In this document: piece after piece, positions 1 through 9,305 of the stretch
Layout of the letters: each line of letters starts with the position of its first letter
Position numbering within the stretch: position 1 is the stretch's first letter
Assembly (NCBI RefSeq): GCF_000196015.1
Contig: NC_007972.2
Location: 62,001 to 126,000 of the forward strand
Source: Cupriavidus metallidurans CH34
GTDB taxonomy: Bacteria; Pseudomonadota; Gammaproteobacteria; Burkholderiales; Burkholderiaceae
Length of the DNA: 64,000 nt
Direction of reading: 5' to 3'
Made by a program: the position numbers and the translations under genes
Notes under the pieces: generated by a model
Databases searched by the model: none
What the model saw: only the letters and a program-made list of their open reading frames with translations
Told to the model about the DNA's origin: nothing

Positions 1-2483
1 TGGCCCCGTGCCGCCGCGCCGAAACGTGTCAATGCCTGCACCGCCGTGCATTGGCCGGTCTGGACCGACGCCGCGATCCGGACCAGTTCATCCCAGGCAA
101 TTTCGATCAACACCAGCCGAACATCCGCGTCCGCGACCGCGGCCAGTTCTGACGGAACCGCATAGCCTTTGGGGACATGCAACCGGCGATCACGCAGATG
201 GGAGAGCCGCGGGCAGAGATCGAAGCCCAGCAACCGTGACAGACTCATGGCGAAGTCGGTGTAGCCGTGGGTATCGACGGCGAGTTGCGTGACGTCTTCC
301 CCGCCATTCTGACGAATCACGCCCTCGATGGCGGCACCCGCTTGTCTCTCATTCAAGAGGATCGGCTGGTCGTAGAAGATGCCCCATCGATCGCGGACAT
401 GGGTGTACATCCCAATCGACGCGGTACGTCGACGCGGGTCAGTCCGCGCTTGCCAGACCGAGCGCGTCGTCTCGAGCGACATCATGTCCGATGAGGCCAA
501 GTCGGCGCGACCCCAATGCGTGGCGATGGGATGCTGATGCATGAAGACAAGCACTGCATCAGCGGATTTTCGCAGCTTCCGTTCGTCCGCGATACGTTGC
601 ATCATCTGGCGAATCGCGCTTGATGAGAGTTCCGGCACCATGCGGGAGAGATCTGCCGCAGACATCGACGTTCCGTGCGCGAGCACTGCGGCGTAGACCA
701 TGAGCAACTCACTGCGGGAATAAGGCTCTCTGCCCAGCAGCATCCAACTGAAATGAGTGTGGCTATCGATTTCCAGAAGGATCTCGGGTAATTGTCCTTC
801 TGGATGCCGGTCAAACAGTGCACGCCGCAGGGCGTCAACCGAAGTCTCGGGCCGGTTCGCCTTGAGCGGTTCTAAATGGATGGCACTATCGATCTTCAGT
901 TCGCCCCGCGCGGCCGCATCGCGCAGTCGGGCTAGCCCCGCGTCCAGATGCGCGACAACAGGTTCCAAAAATGCGTTGGCGTCCTGCGGCAGTTTGAGAT
1001 GGCCATAGAAGTGGTTGCGCCGCGCCTGCCAATCCTGGCCGGATATCAGCATGGTGGCCTGGCTGCGGAAGGCGAAGCTGTGATCCAGGAATACCGAGCC
1101 ATTACGTAGCGCCACGCGCAGCGCAAACAGCGTTCCCCATTCGAAGGCGGCCAGCGCTCGCCTACGGTCCTGCCCCTCCAGTATTGGCTGCCAGGCTCGC
1201 CCGAAACGCACAGTCCCCCGATTTGGTAGCCAGTCGGCCCTTCGTGCATAGAGATTGCGCAAAACCTCCATTGCCTCTATCGCGGGATGGGCGGACTGCG
1301 TGGCGAATGGAAGTCGGACTATCCTGGCCAACATGGCTCTGGCAACCCGATGCCTCGACAAGAGTTGCTCGCGAATCATGCCGGCACGGGTTCGCAGGTG
1401 CTGCTGGCTGGTTGCGGCGTCCGCCAACGCATCCAAATGTTGGCAGAGCGCTTCACGCGTGAGCGTGTCGTCAGCGATGAGCCCTTTGACGGCAGAAGCA
1501 AATTCTCGCAGCTTAGTGTCTGGATCCGGTCGGCCAGCGTCAATGAGTCGTCCGGCATCGTTGACGGATTTGCGAATCCAGTGGCGCAGCATGGACGACA
1601 TCTGGTCCGTGGCAGCACACAAGGCATAGCGCAAAAAGCAAGCGGACTCCAGGCGGCGGGATTGTTGCACCACGCGTTTGCTGACCGAGGGCGGTCGATT
1701 CGCGCAACGTCTCGCGTAGTGCCGCACCACCGCCTCGTTGCAGACCGCCGGCCAGCGATGTTGGATGCCCAACTTGTACAGCCGCTCGATCTTGTCAAAC
1801 AGCTCCCCCATTTGATGCGTGGAGCTTCGCAAGGGAACAGCCCACAGCCATTGCTGCAGACTCGATTGATTGCCTTCCGGGCGAGGTAGCAAGGCGCCCC
1901 ACGCATCAAGCGATGCTTCCCCATAGGCGAGCACTAACGCGTCGGTCAATGAAGCCTCGGAGATCTCCACTGCCTGGCTGATGAGGCGTTTCAGCGCACG
2001 ATCATGCGGAATCAGAACACGATGCTCGTACAGCCACCGCTTCAGCTCGTGCAGCATGTCACTGCGATTGGGTTGTCCAGCCAATCGCTCCTTGAGCCAA
2101 CGCGTCACGTAGCGGCGCTGATGCTCTGCCATCGGGCTGAAACCAAGCGCCTGATAGGCGAGCATCTGATGGTCTACCAGTGTGTCGGTGCGTCCGTCAT
2201 ACAGGGCGCTCAGTGTGCCCATATCCGGCGGAGCGATGCCGAGTTGGGCGCCCACATAAGCCCAGAGAAATTTCGGCACCTGCTTGGAGGCGTCAAGGGT
2301 GCGCCCCGTCATACGGACAAAACCGATATGGACGGCACAGGCCAGCCGATACAGGTGACTGCGCCGCGCGTCGATCAGCGCGCGCTCTTTGGGGGAGAAG
2401 GTGAAGAATGTCGCAAGCTCGAACTCGCTGAGCTCGCGCGGCATCTGCCGCATGCCGAGATACGCCAGTTGCCAGTGATCCAT
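1..2483 (-). CDS. tnpA: Tn3-family transposase TnpA (C-terminus beyond window edge)
   Basis: An open frame runs from ATG at 2483 to the left edge (about 827 codons), beginning MDHWQLAYLGMRQMP. The N-terminal region resembles the DUF4158 domain of Tn3-family transposases. The last part visible contains LAVDTHGYTD, LLGFDLCPRL and a preceding YTHVRD, which are typical of the Tn3 DDE catalytic region. Members are usually about 970-1000 residues, so roughly 150 C-terminal residues lie outside. The enzyme cuts and joins the 38-bp class of terminal repeats during replicative transposition. No resolvase gene is visible on the upstream side, where only about 200 bp separate it from the presumed transposon end. 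The family is clear; the subgroup is not. Confidence 0.9.
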   Translation of the reverse strand, partial: MDHWQLAYLGMRQMPRELSEFELATFFTFSPKERALIDARRSHLYRLACAVHIGFVRMTGRTLDASKQVPKFLWAYVGAQLGIAPPDMGTLSALYDGRTDTLVDHQMLAYQALGFSPMAEHQRRYVTRWLKERLAGQPNRSDMLHELKRWLYEHRVLIPHDRALKRLISQAVEISEASLTDALVLAYGEASLDAWGALLPRPEGNQSSLQQWLWAVPLRSSTHQMGELFDKIERLYKLGIQHRWPAVCNEAVVRHYARRCANRPPSVSKRVVQQSRRLESACFLRYALCAATDQMSSMLRHWIRKSVNDAGRLIDAGRPDPDTKLREFASAVKGLIADDTLTREALCQHLDALADAATSQQHLRTRAGMIREQLLSRHRVARAMLARIVRLPFATQSAHPAIEAMEVLRNLYARRADWLPNRGTVRFGRAWQPILEGQDRRRALAAFEWGTLFALRVALRNGSVFLDHSFAFRSQATMLISGQDWQARRNHFYGHLKLPQDANAFLEPVVAHLDAGLARLRDAAARGELKIDSAIHLEPLKANRPETSVDALRRALFDRHPEGQLPEILLEIDSHTHFSWMLLGREPYSRSELLMVYAAVLAHGTSMSAADLSRMVPELSSSAIRQMMQRIADERKLRKSADAVLVFMHQHPIATHWGRADLASSDMMSLETTRSVWQARTDPRRRTASIGMYTHVRDRWGIFYDQPILLNERQAGAAIEGVIRQNGGEDVTQLAVDTHGYTDFAMSLSRLLGFDLCPRLSHLRDRRLHVPKGYAVPSELAAVADADVRLVLIEIAWDELVRIAASVQTGQCTAVQALTRFGAAARG

Positions 2484-2669
2484 CGCGCTTGCTCCCAAGC
2501 AGTAGACGGACCGCCGAGATTAGCGGCAAGAAGACCGAGACGCAACGAGACGCCGACTAAGAGGCTCTCAAGCCACTTGCGAAACTGAAAATCATGAGTC
2601 AGCAACTCATTGATTTACATGACTATCGTGTTCGTCTCTGCCCGGAAACCCGCATGAGTGCTTGGGGTC

Positions 2670-2707
2670 GCTATCCCGGCAAACTGCAGCACAATCAAGG
2701 GCACCCC
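2670..2707 (-). repeat. candidate terminal inverted repeat of the Tn3-family transposon
   Basis: Read on the minus strand, the sequence starting at 2707 begins GGGGTGCCC, the GGGG start usual for Tn3-family ends. It coincides with the point where the DUF3304 reading frame loses its conserved sequence. The matching repeat would be outside the window, so the call is an inference. Confidence 0.45.
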
Positions 2708-3126
2708 AGATACTGCGGATCGGCGGGCACCGGGCCATCTAGAACGGCGCTCTGCCTGCACCAAGGCACGCGCCCATCCCGTTTCCAAGCGATATCGATC
2801 GTAATCGGTAGTGCAGCGCCGGCTGGGATGGCGGCACAGCACACGCCACCGCCACCGCCAGAAGTCTTTGACGAAACCTCGATGTTGCCGCCGCCGGCCC
2901 CGTTGACGGTAAAACTGCCGATGTAAGTATCCGTGTAGTTGTAGCCGACGATGGTCAGCCCGCTCATGTTGGCCGGCAGGCGATTGTGGGGGGTAATCGG
3001 AGGCATCCGGTCATCAACGCCCGAAACCGTGCCCGCCGCGGCGCCAGGCGATATCGCCAACACCAGAAGCCCAAACAGCACGGCTCCGAGGAAATTTGCA
3101 AATCCGTTAACTCGTGGCGACTTCAT
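2695..3126 (-). pseudogene. DUF3304-type exported protein, 3' end truncated by transposon
   Basis: The frame from ATG 3126 has an N-terminal hydrophobic export segment (FLGAVLFGLLVLAISPGAAA). It is followed by the DUF3304 pattern GLTIVGYNYTD, SFTVNGAGGGN, TSGGGGGVCC and a late WC pair. Family members, often lipoproteins near type VI secretion genes, continue with a YLxVHF-like segment. Here the frame reads PADPQYL and then meets the GGGG end of the transposon, stopping four codons later. I therefore read it as cut by the insertion. The function of the family is unknown to me. Confidence 0.6.
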
Positions 3127-3204
3127 AGGCCGTTAATTCCTATCTATTCGACGCGCACAGCGGCCGCGTCCGCCAACGCATAGCACATGACCCTAACCTG
3201 GGCG

Positions 3205-3447
3205 CTACTGATGCCAGCGCTTACGCGCCCGCTCCTCTCTCGCTTGCCGGCTTTTCCTTCGTCGAATTGCACGGCCTTTCCTCCAAGCCGAAAAGCTCTT
3301 GACGAACCGGGAGGAGATCCCCCAGCCGTAGTCGATCAACCACACAAGCGCGAACAAGGCGATCACGATGCCGACGAGTATCAGTACGTCGACCAGCGTC
3401 TGCTCCCACGACACAAACCGCCCAATACCGCTGCTCCCATGTCTCAT
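3205..3447 (-). CDS. small single-pass membrane protein
   Basis: This 80-residue protein has one clear transmembrane stretch (residues about 18-40, TLVDVLILVGIVIALFALVW) and a strongly basic C-terminal tail (WRKGRAIRRRKSRQAREERARK). The tail would face the cytoplasm by the positive-inside rule. It lies in the same orientation as the flanking DUF3304 remnant and the 3517-3888 gene, so the three may have formed one locus. No family is recognised. Confidence 0.6.
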   Translation of the reverse strand: MRHGSSGIGRFVSWEQTLVDVLILVGIVIALFALVWLIDYGWGISSRFVKSFSAWRKGRAIRRRKSRQAREERARKRWHQ

Positions 3448-3516
3448 TGACGTCTACCTAAGATCGATCTCGAAAGAGCCGGTATGATCGGCACGCCTCG
3501 TCCTGGTTTCCCTGGA

Positions 3517-3888
3517 CTATCTCGGCAGCATGTTTACTTGCATGTCGGTGATGGGCCCACCTTGGTAGTCGAATCCTGCGCACACCTCTATCCTGCCAAT
3601 CTGCCATCGGGCCTCACAGCGCCCGTAGTCGAGCATCCAAAACTGATAGCGGTCTCCCAGCAAATCGACTGCCTCTCCCAGGGTCAGCGAGACCAGACGC
3701 AGAGGGTCGAGCAGCACCGCCAAGACTTTCCTCTCCCGCTCGTTCCTTTCCGCCTGTAGTCTTCGCAGCCGGCGCAACCGTACATATCGAAAAAGCACCC
3801 ATGCAAGCAGGCAGCCGACAGCTACCGGCGTGGAGACCGCCACGCGCAAGACCTGCGTCTCCACGGAAAGTACCTCGGGAATATGCAT
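3517..3888 (-). CDS. hypothetical N-terminally membrane-anchored protein
   Basis: From ATG 3888 this is a 123-residue protein. A hydrophobic segment (about residues 16-34, AVSTPVAVGCLLAWVLFRYV) is followed by a basic, charged linker (RLRRLRRLQAERNERERK). A soluble C-terminal part contains GEAVDLLGDRYQFWMLDYGRCEA and ends GGPITDMQVNMLPR. The longer upstream extension crosses a transcription terminator and is not credible, which fixes the start. The C-terminal part is probably periplasmic or cytoplasmic depending on topology. No family is recognised. Confidence 0.6.
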   Translation of the reverse strand: MHIPEVLSVETQVLRVAVSTPVAVGCLLAWVLFRYVRLRRLRRLQAERNERERKVLAVLLDPLRLVSLTLGEAVDLLGDRYQFWMLDYGRCEARWQIGRIEVCAGFDYQGGPITDMQVNMLPR

Positions 3889-3978
3889 AAGCTGTTTGGG
3901 GTGAGTAACGTAATTGTGCCGAGATCCGTGGTGGCTGTGCAACTGAGAAAAACAACGCTCTTTGCACGATACGTCAAC

Positions 3979-4020
3979 AAAAAAAAAGAGCCCCGACTCT
4001 CGATGAGTCGGGGCTTCTCT
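3979..4020 (-). terminator. rho-independent terminator after the PAPS-reductase-like gene
   Basis: A perfect 10-bp stem (GCCCCGACTC / GAGTCGGGGC) with a 5-base loop is followed on the minus strand by a run of T. It lies just past the stop codon at 4025. Confidence 0.9.
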
Positions 4021-4024
4021 TACA

Positions 4025-5794
4025 TCAACACAGGGCCAACTGGGCCTGCTTGATCGCGTGGTTTCCCCACGCTTCGCGCGCCCTGCCCGGCAGTGCCTCG
4101 GGGGGCACAGAGCGGGCCAGTACGTCTCGGACATCATAAGCGTCCGTCAATCCCAGTCGGTCCTTGAAGGCGGTGCGCCTCGCAATGTCATCGTGCTCTA
4201 CCTTCTGCGAATGCGATAGCGTGAGACATCCAAAATGCAGGTACCAGCGGTACCCCGCCGTGATAGACCCAGGTCGGTTGCCCGCGTCATGCATCGCCAG
4301 CAGGCGCTCGACTTCGAAGTCAACAATGAATGCAGCCGATTCGGCATCGACATCGAATTGCTGCTCTGTGGGGAGATCCAGTACCGCACGACCGTCGGAC
4401 GTCGTGACGATCGCTGGCGCACAGCAACTCCCCTCGGTGAGAGATTCTCGCATCGGGTCACGCAGACCAGTCCAATCCGCGCACGGGGCCGACTCATCCC
4501 AACCGTCCCCTACGTGAAGAAATCGCGCGGTCGGAATAGGCGTCGGCGCGACTTCAGGCACATCCGGAATGTCGTATCGTATCCCTCGCGCACGAATGTC
4601 GCGCAGATCGGCCCAAGCCGCAAAGGGCCTTGCCACGCCGTTCAGAGACTGCATCGCATCAACGGCTATCATCAGGTCGACTGGCAGCAGCCGGAACTTC
4701 GGCGCGTCACCCGCAGCTGCCGCTCGTCGCTCTTCATCGAAGTCCAGCTGCAGCATGAAACGAGTCAACTGCCGCAGCATCGCCGGATGATACGTGTCAG
4801 GCTGGATTTTGATATAGCCGCCTCGAATTGTCCGGCCAATCCAGTGTCGACGCTCCCAGTCATGGCGCGTAGCTCGAATGAAGCAGTTGAGCCGATGCAG
4901 GCCACGAGCATAGGCATAGCGTTCGTCGAATGCGATCATGTTGGCGAGGCTCTTGTCCTCCGCCATTTGGCACACGTGACATCCGAGACGGGCGCCGCAC
5001 CTGCCCTGCTTTCTTGCCGCTCCATCGAGGATCGCGTCGGCCACTACGGCGCAGCTGGTGCCAACCGAATGCGCATAAATCCGGCGCATCTCTTCGAAAT
5101 CCGAAAAGCCCGGCAAAGCACCGGACCCATAGAGGGCGACCGCCTCCCAGACATCGTCGTCGGACCACCGTGCGATCGGGCTGACAACCCAGTCGCCATC
5201 CTTGTTCTGCATGGCCGCATGATCCGACTCCCCTCGAGAACGCATCGCCGCCGCCCGCCTGGCGCTCTCGTCATACCGCGTTCCTAGGCAAGTTACCGGA
5301 GGTGGTAGACCTTTCGCCGCAAGGTCTCGGAATAGCTTTCGTCGGAACGCCCGCTGCGGACTGATCTTCAGGTCGGTACTGCAATCGCCGTGCGTCCCAG
5401 GAAAGCTTGGCAAGGCCCGGCCGGATAACACTTTCAACTGAAAGGTTGCGGCCATGGACGGTTGAACCACCTTGACGATAACCTTGAAGTCGTGATCCCT
5501 GCCGTACTGATGCATCCGGCGCAACTCCGCCCGGTAATGATGCGAGACCTCTGGCGATTCCACGAGGGTGTCGCCCGTCGTCGCAACAATGATCGGCGTG
5601 CCACCTGCCGCGCGATAAAGCATCGCAGCGTGCAACACCAATGCCGCTACGACACTGCTATCTTTGCCGCCGCTGAACGCAACGACAATGGGATGCCGTG
5701 CGTGCAACAGAGCGGTGATTATCGCGAGGGCGTTGTCGATCTTCTTCTCGATCGGCTCGAAAGCGCCTTGGGGAAATAATGAAATGGTTTCCAT
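4025..5794 (-). CDS. phosphoadenosine phosphosulfate reductase-family protein (DndC-like)
   Basis: This is a 589-residue PP-loop ATPase. The ATP-binding motif SGGKDSS is at residues 41-47. Cysteines at about 138 (GTHGDCSTDLK) and at 266, 272 and 275 (CGARLGCHVC) could hold an iron-sulfur cluster, as in DndC and related sulfur-transfer or PAPS-reductase-type enzymes. The start ATG 5794 (METISLF) is preferred because the longer frame runs through a structured leader. No dndA, dndB, dndD or dndE is nearby, so phosphorothioation of DNA is not supported. The substrate is unknown. The gene is followed by a strong terminator and preceded by a leader of the shared family. Confidence 0.8.
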   Translation of the reverse strand: METISLFPQGAFEPIEKKIDNALAIITALLHARHPIVVAFSGGKDSSVVAALVLHAAMLYRAAGGTPIIVATTGDTLVESPEVSHHYRAELRRMHQYGRDHDFKVIVKVVQPSMAATFQLKVLSGRALPSFPGTHGDCSTDLKISPQRAFRRKLFRDLAAKGLPPPVTCLGTRYDESARRAAAMRSRGESDHAAMQNKDGDWVVSPIARWSDDDVWEAVALYGSGALPGFSDFEEMRRIYAHSVGTSCAVVADAILDGAARKQGRCGARLGCHVCQMAEDKSLANMIAFDERYAYARGLHRLNCFIRATRHDWERRHWIGRTIRGGYIKIQPDTYHPAMLRQLTRFMLQLDFDEERRAAAAGDAPKFRLLPVDLMIAVDAMQSLNGVARPFAAWADLRDIRARGIRYDIPDVPEVAPTPIPTARFLHVGDGWDESAPCADWTGLRDPMRESLTEGSCCAPAIVTTSDGRAVLDLPTEQQFDVDAESAAFIVDFEVERLLAMHDAGNRPGSITAGYRWYLHFGCLTLSHSQKVEHDDIARRTAFKDRLGLTDAYDVRDVLARSVPPEALPGRAREAWGNHAIKQAQLALC

Positions 5795-5880
5795 GATGGT
5801 CCTGAATGGACCAACGCCCAACGGGCGCTGGTCCCGTTGGGTTGGAAGGAAAGAAGCCTGCGATGACGCAGGCGTTATGA
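5795..5880 (-). promoter_or_regulatory. structured 5' leader (shared family) of the PAPS-reductase-like gene
   Basis: Read on the minus strand: a GCCTGCG/CGCAGGC hairpin, then a pyrimidine tract, then CCCAACGGG/CCCGTTGGG (9-bp perfect stem), then GGTCC/GGACC ending 4 nt before ATG. The order of elements matches leaders upstream of many other genes in this window. Confidence 0.7.
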
Positions 5881-5901
5881 GACGTGCTGGAGCGACTTCG
5901 C

Positions 5902-6186
5902 TCAAACCAGCTTGCGGTTAGGGGGCAGCAAACCGAATTTCGCGAGCGCCTTCAAATTGGTCTCGACGTACGTCACCATGCCGTCGATCTTGACGGCAAG
6001 ATAGTGGTCAAAGCACGCGGCGTCCTGCGACACCTCCACGCTTTTCGCAGCGTGGAACACCTCGAGAAGTTTCTCGCGATCCACATCGGCCCCCTGCCAT
6101 CCGAATATACGGATGAATGTGTGGACCTTGCGGCGCCTTGGCAACAACTTTTCGGCCACTTCGGCCGTGACGAACACTTTTGACAT
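5902..6186 (-). CDS. small hypothetical protein
   Basis: This 94-residue soluble protein begins MSKVFVTAEVAEKLLPRRRK and ends LPPNRKLV. It has no signal peptide, membrane segment or metal motif. It lies between the Cys-rich small gene and the PAPS-reductase-like gene in the same orientation and is probably transcribed with them. Unrecognised. Confidence 0.6.
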   Translation of the reverse strand: MSKVFVTAEVAEKLLPRRRKVHTFIRIFGWQGADVDREKLLEVFHAAKSVEVSQDAACFDHYLAVKIDGMVTYVETNLKALAKFGLLPPNRKLV

Positions 6187-6232
6187 GACTAGTAACAGGG
6201 CTACGCCTGTGTGATTAACGGATCAGGAGAGC

Positions 6233-6412
6233 TCAAAGGCAGCCCTTCGGAAGGGGATAAAATCCGACCGGCATTTCGGTTTCGGCGTCGATGCCGTACT
6301 GGCAAACGGGTCCAGTGCCGCAATTGCCGCCGCCACAAATCTGTTGGCAGTAGCTCTCGATGCCATCGGCTCGGAGTTGGGCAAAAATATCTTCATGACA
6401 TTCGATGGCCAT
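6233..6412 (-). CDS. very small cysteine-rich protein
   Basis: A 59-residue ORF from ATG 6412 (an alternative TTG lies at 6421) contains six cysteines, with a cluster CQQICGGGNCGTGPVC in the middle, which suggests metal binding. No good Shine-Dalgarno sequence is visible and the gene follows directly on a terminator, so expression is uncertain. Position and orientation fit the surrounding minus-strand set. Confidence 0.4.
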   Translation of the reverse strand: MAIECHEDIFAQLRADGIESYCQQICGGGNCGTGPVCQYGIDAETEMPVGFYPLPKGCL

Positions 6413-6420
6413 TGGAGACA

Positions 6421-6461
6421 AAAGAAAAGCCCGCTCCCTTTCGGGAAGCGGGCATACGGTT
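6421..6461 (-). terminator. rho-independent terminator after the Rad50/SbcC-like gene
   Basis: GCCCGCT/AGCGGGC stem extended by TCCCGAAAGGGA, followed on the minus strand by TTTTCTTTTG, 17 bp beyond the stop codon at 6478. Confidence 0.85.
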
Positions 6462-6477
6462 AATGAATGGCGCCGAT

Positions 6478-8802
6478 CTACTGGAGCGCCAGCGCAACGA
6501 CATCGATGACGCCGTCGGCGTCGTCGACCAGGTCAGGAGTCTGCGAAATATAGAACTCCCGCTGATAGCCACCGATCCGCAGCACCTCCCGCTTCATCTT
6601 CATGAAGGCGCGCTTACGCTCCGGATCCAACGGACCATCCGCCTCGTCAGTGAACAGTGTTTGGAAAGGCTGCTGCGCGTCCTGCGCCCGATAGAGGGCG
6701 ATTCCGCGCGTCAGGCACTCGTTGATCCAGACTTTCTGTCCCCCTGACATCACACCAAACTCCTTTGTGGTGTCGTTGTCAGCGTCAATCACGTTGAGGG
6801 AAAAGCCCTCACGCAGCTCACCGCTGGCCAGCGCTGTCTGCGTCTGGATCGCGATGGTGAATCGCGGTCCATAGCAAGCCAAAAGCAAGTCATTGACGAT
6901 CTGCGTGATGGCGGGTCCCGCGTCATCAATGGACAACGCGATCACACCATCGTTGCCAAGGCCTTTCGCGAGCAGCTTCCATTGCGCAATCTGGTCGGAC
7001 AGCGCCTGGACCTTGGCCTCGATTGCCGGCATACCAGCAAGCTCGACCTCAAGACGCTCACGCTCGGCCACCAACATGCTCTCCTGCCGAATCAATGCTT
7101 CGATCCGGCCGGCGATCGCAGCGACAGCCTCCCGGCTGGCTGCGATCTGGCGGTCCATCTTGGCAAGCATGCCGGTCACGTCTTCCGTGGCCAGCGTCGC
7201 CAGTTCCCGACAGACCGCAGCGACTTGGAATTGCACGTCCGCGATATCGCGCTTCTGGCGCGCTACGCGTGAAGCATCCTCCTCGGCCAGCGCTGTCAGG
7301 TCCCGTTCGGCGTGTGCCAGTCCTTCGCGCGCGGCATCCAGCAGTGGCTTCTTGGCGGCCATCGCTGTGAGTCGCTGCAGCAGTTGCTGATCGCGAACCA
7401 GGTGGGCCTCCAATGCCGACAAGGCAGCACGTGCCGTGGCTCGCTCGGATAGCGGGCCTTGCATCGATTGCACCTGTTCCTGCTTCTTTCGATAGCTTTC
7501 ACGCAGTGCTTTGACCGACACCACCTGCTCTCCAAGCCTCGCTTTTGCTGTACGAGCCTGTGCCAGCAACGGACAGTTCGCGTGCATGGGATCCTCACGG
7601 CATGGCACCGTTTCAATGACCTCGGCTTGCAGTTTCAAGGAATCGGCCAACTTCGCGCCGGCAATGCCTTGCTGTTCCAGGCCCTTCAACTCGGTACTGA
7701 GCGCTGCATGCTCGACCTGGACTGCATCGAGCTTCTCCACGATAGCGCGCTGGCTGACAATTTCCTCCTGCCTTCGGCCAATAGCCATCTGCAGAACGTC
7801 ACGCTGGCCAGACGCCGCCTCAATGTCAGCGGCCTCCGCCAGTACCGCGCGATGGCCTGCCACCTGCCGATCCAGATCGCTCCGGCGTGTCAGGACACGT
7901 CCCGAAGCGGCCTGCTCGTCGCTGGCCAGCGATGCCGCACGCTGGTCCAATTCGCCCTTGCGCTGGTTCAGTTCCCGCAACCGCGCTTCGGTACCGGCAT
8001 TGGCGGCTTGCTTCGCCGCCAGCGTCGCGCGCTCCTGCAGCAGCTTGGCTGCATTTGCACTCTCACCGTCACGAGCATTGCGCTCCGCATCCAGGCTTTC
8101 GCCTATCTGCCAGATCTCCCGAGCCACCACCGCGGCACGATCACGCTTGCCCGTTAGGGTCAGCACGTCGCGCTGCAGGGTGTCGAGCGAGCGGGTCAGC
8201 AGCTTGGCCACCTCGCCCGCCTTCGCAGACAGGTCACGCAAGTGATCGATCCCCAGCAACTCGGCGAGCAGCTTCTTGATCTCGCCGGGCTGATAGCTCG
8301 CGAGGGGCCGCCTGTTTTGGGCAGAAAACACGCTCGTGAAGAACGCCTCTGGAGACCCGAGGACGGCTTCGAGACACCGGTTGTAGGTATCCGCCTTGCC
8401 GTCCGAAAGCGTGCCGTCTGCCAACTGCACAGGCTTCCACTCACCCGCGGCGTCTTTCTCAAACAGGTAGTACTCGGCCTTGCGGCTCTTGCCCGGATTG
8501 CGAAACGCGAACGCGGAGCGGTAGGTCTTGCCGCCGTGCTCCCATTCGAGGTCCTTTTCCGCGCGCGGGGCGCAGAGATGGTCCCAGTACGAGAACGCGT
8601 CGGCCGACATCTTGCTGGCGTGGCTTGGCATGACGGGAAACGGATGCAGGTTGTCCATGATCGTTGTCTTCCCAGCCCCGTTGGGGCCGACAAGGGCAAT
8701 CAGGCCGACCGGCAGCGTCGACAGATCCACCGTGACGCTATCCCGATGCATGCCGTCTCGGATCCCGTGGAATCCGGAAAGCGTCAGCTTCAGTGGGCGC
8801 AT
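6478..8802 (-). CDS. Rad50/SbcC-like ATPase
   Basis: This 774-residue SMC-type ATPase has Walker A GPNGAGKTT at residues 39-47, a long charged region with coiled-coil character, and in its middle a Cys pair (PCREDPMHANCP) where Rad50 has its zinc hook. An ABC signature (VMSGGQK) and a D-loop region (FTDEADGPLDPE) lie near the C-terminus. Such proteins pair with a Mre11/SbcD nuclease to process DNA ends. A candidate partner is encoded upstream (9484-10932). The start ATG 8802 has GGAGG eight bases upstream and overlaps the 3' end of the preceding gene by 13 bp, suggesting translational coupling. Similar ATPases commonly accompany PRTRC cassettes, to my recollection. Confidence 0.85.
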   Translation of the reverse strand: MRPLKLTLSGFHGIRDGMHRDSVTVDLSTLPVGLIALVGPNGAGKTTIMDNLHPFPVMPSHASKMSADAFSYWDHLCAPRAEKDLEWEHGGKTYRSAFAFRNPGKSRKAEYYLFEKDAAGEWKPVQLADGTLSDGKADTYNRCLEAVLGSPEAFFTSVFSAQNRRPLASYQPGEIKKLLAELLGIDHLRDLSAKAGEVAKLLTRSLDTLQRDVLTLTGKRDRAAVVAREIWQIGESLDAERNARDGESANAAKLLQERATLAAKQAANAGTEARLRELNQRKGELDQRAASLASDEQAASGRVLTRRSDLDRQVAGHRAVLAEAADIEAASGQRDVLQMAIGRRQEEIVSQRAIVEKLDAVQVEHAALSTELKGLEQQGIAGAKLADSLKLQAEVIETVPCREDPMHANCPLLAQARTAKARLGEQVVSVKALRESYRKKQEQVQSMQGPLSERATARAALSALEAHLVRDQQLLQRLTAMAAKKPLLDAAREGLAHAERDLTALAEEDASRVARQKRDIADVQFQVAAVCRELATLATEDVTGMLAKMDRQIAASREAVAAIAGRIEALIRQESMLVAERERLEVELAGMPAIEAKVQALSDQIAQWKLLAKGLGNDGVIALSIDDAGPAITQIVNDLLLACYGPRFTIAIQTQTALASGELREGFSLNVIDADNDTTKEFGVMSGGQKVWINECLTRGIALYRAQDAQQPFQTLFTDEADGPLDPERKRAFMKMKREVLRIGGYQREFYISQTPDLVDDADGVIDVVALALQ

Positions 8803-9305
8803 TCGGACACCTCCAGGCCGGTGAAAGAATGGAGATAGTCGGGCGGCACTTCCATCGCGTCGTCCGAATAGTCGGGCATCTCGGCCAGCACAGGGCGATC
8901 CTGTTCCGGCTTGCCCTCGATGGCGCGCTCGACTGAGCGTCGCGCAGCGGAAAACTGCTTGCCAGCAAGCTTCATCACGGCGTCCCAATCCTGCTCGCCA
9001 GTGAGGGCGCGCAGTTCCTGCTCGCTCCACTGTGATGCCAGGCCGTTGGAGAACGACCAGATCAAGTCCTGCAGTTCCTTGGACGGGGCTACGGCGAAGA
9101 AGGTGTTGCCACCCGCCTCACCCAAGGCCATCACTAGCATGTGGTCGCGCTTGGCGATCACGGCGCCGCGGCCGGGGCCGAACGGCTCATACATCGTGCA
9201 CGGCGTAAAGCCGTGCTGCTCGCAGAGGCGCTTGGCCATGTCCGAGCGGTTGATAAAGGTTTCCTCGACAAAAAGCCACTCGGGGCCTGCGTGGTAAAGA
9301 ATCAT
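8790..9305 (-). CDS. hypothetical protein coupled to the Rad50/SbcC-like gene
   Basis: This 171-residue soluble protein begins MILYHAGPEWLFVEETFINR. Its C-terminal part is acidic (DYSDDAMEVPPDYLHSF). It overlaps the ATPase gene by 13 bp and so is probably made in step with it. A full copy of the structured leader family precedes it, with the Shine-Dalgarno GGAG inside a 7-bp stem. No known domain is recognised. Confidence 0.7.
   Translation of the reverse strand: MILYHAGPEWLFVEETFINRSDMAKRLCEQHGFTPCTMYEPFGPGRGAVIAKRDHMLVMALGEAGGNTFFAVAPSKELQDLIWSFSNGLASQWSEQELRALTGEQDWDAVMKLAGKQFSAARRSVERAIEGKPEQDRPVLAEMPDYSDDAMEVPPDYLHSFTGLEVSECAH

Noticed and set aside
2004..2588. 194-codon plus-strand ORF inside the transposase region
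   Set aside because: It is the antisense frame of the Tn3-type transposase, whose motifs are clear on the minus strand.
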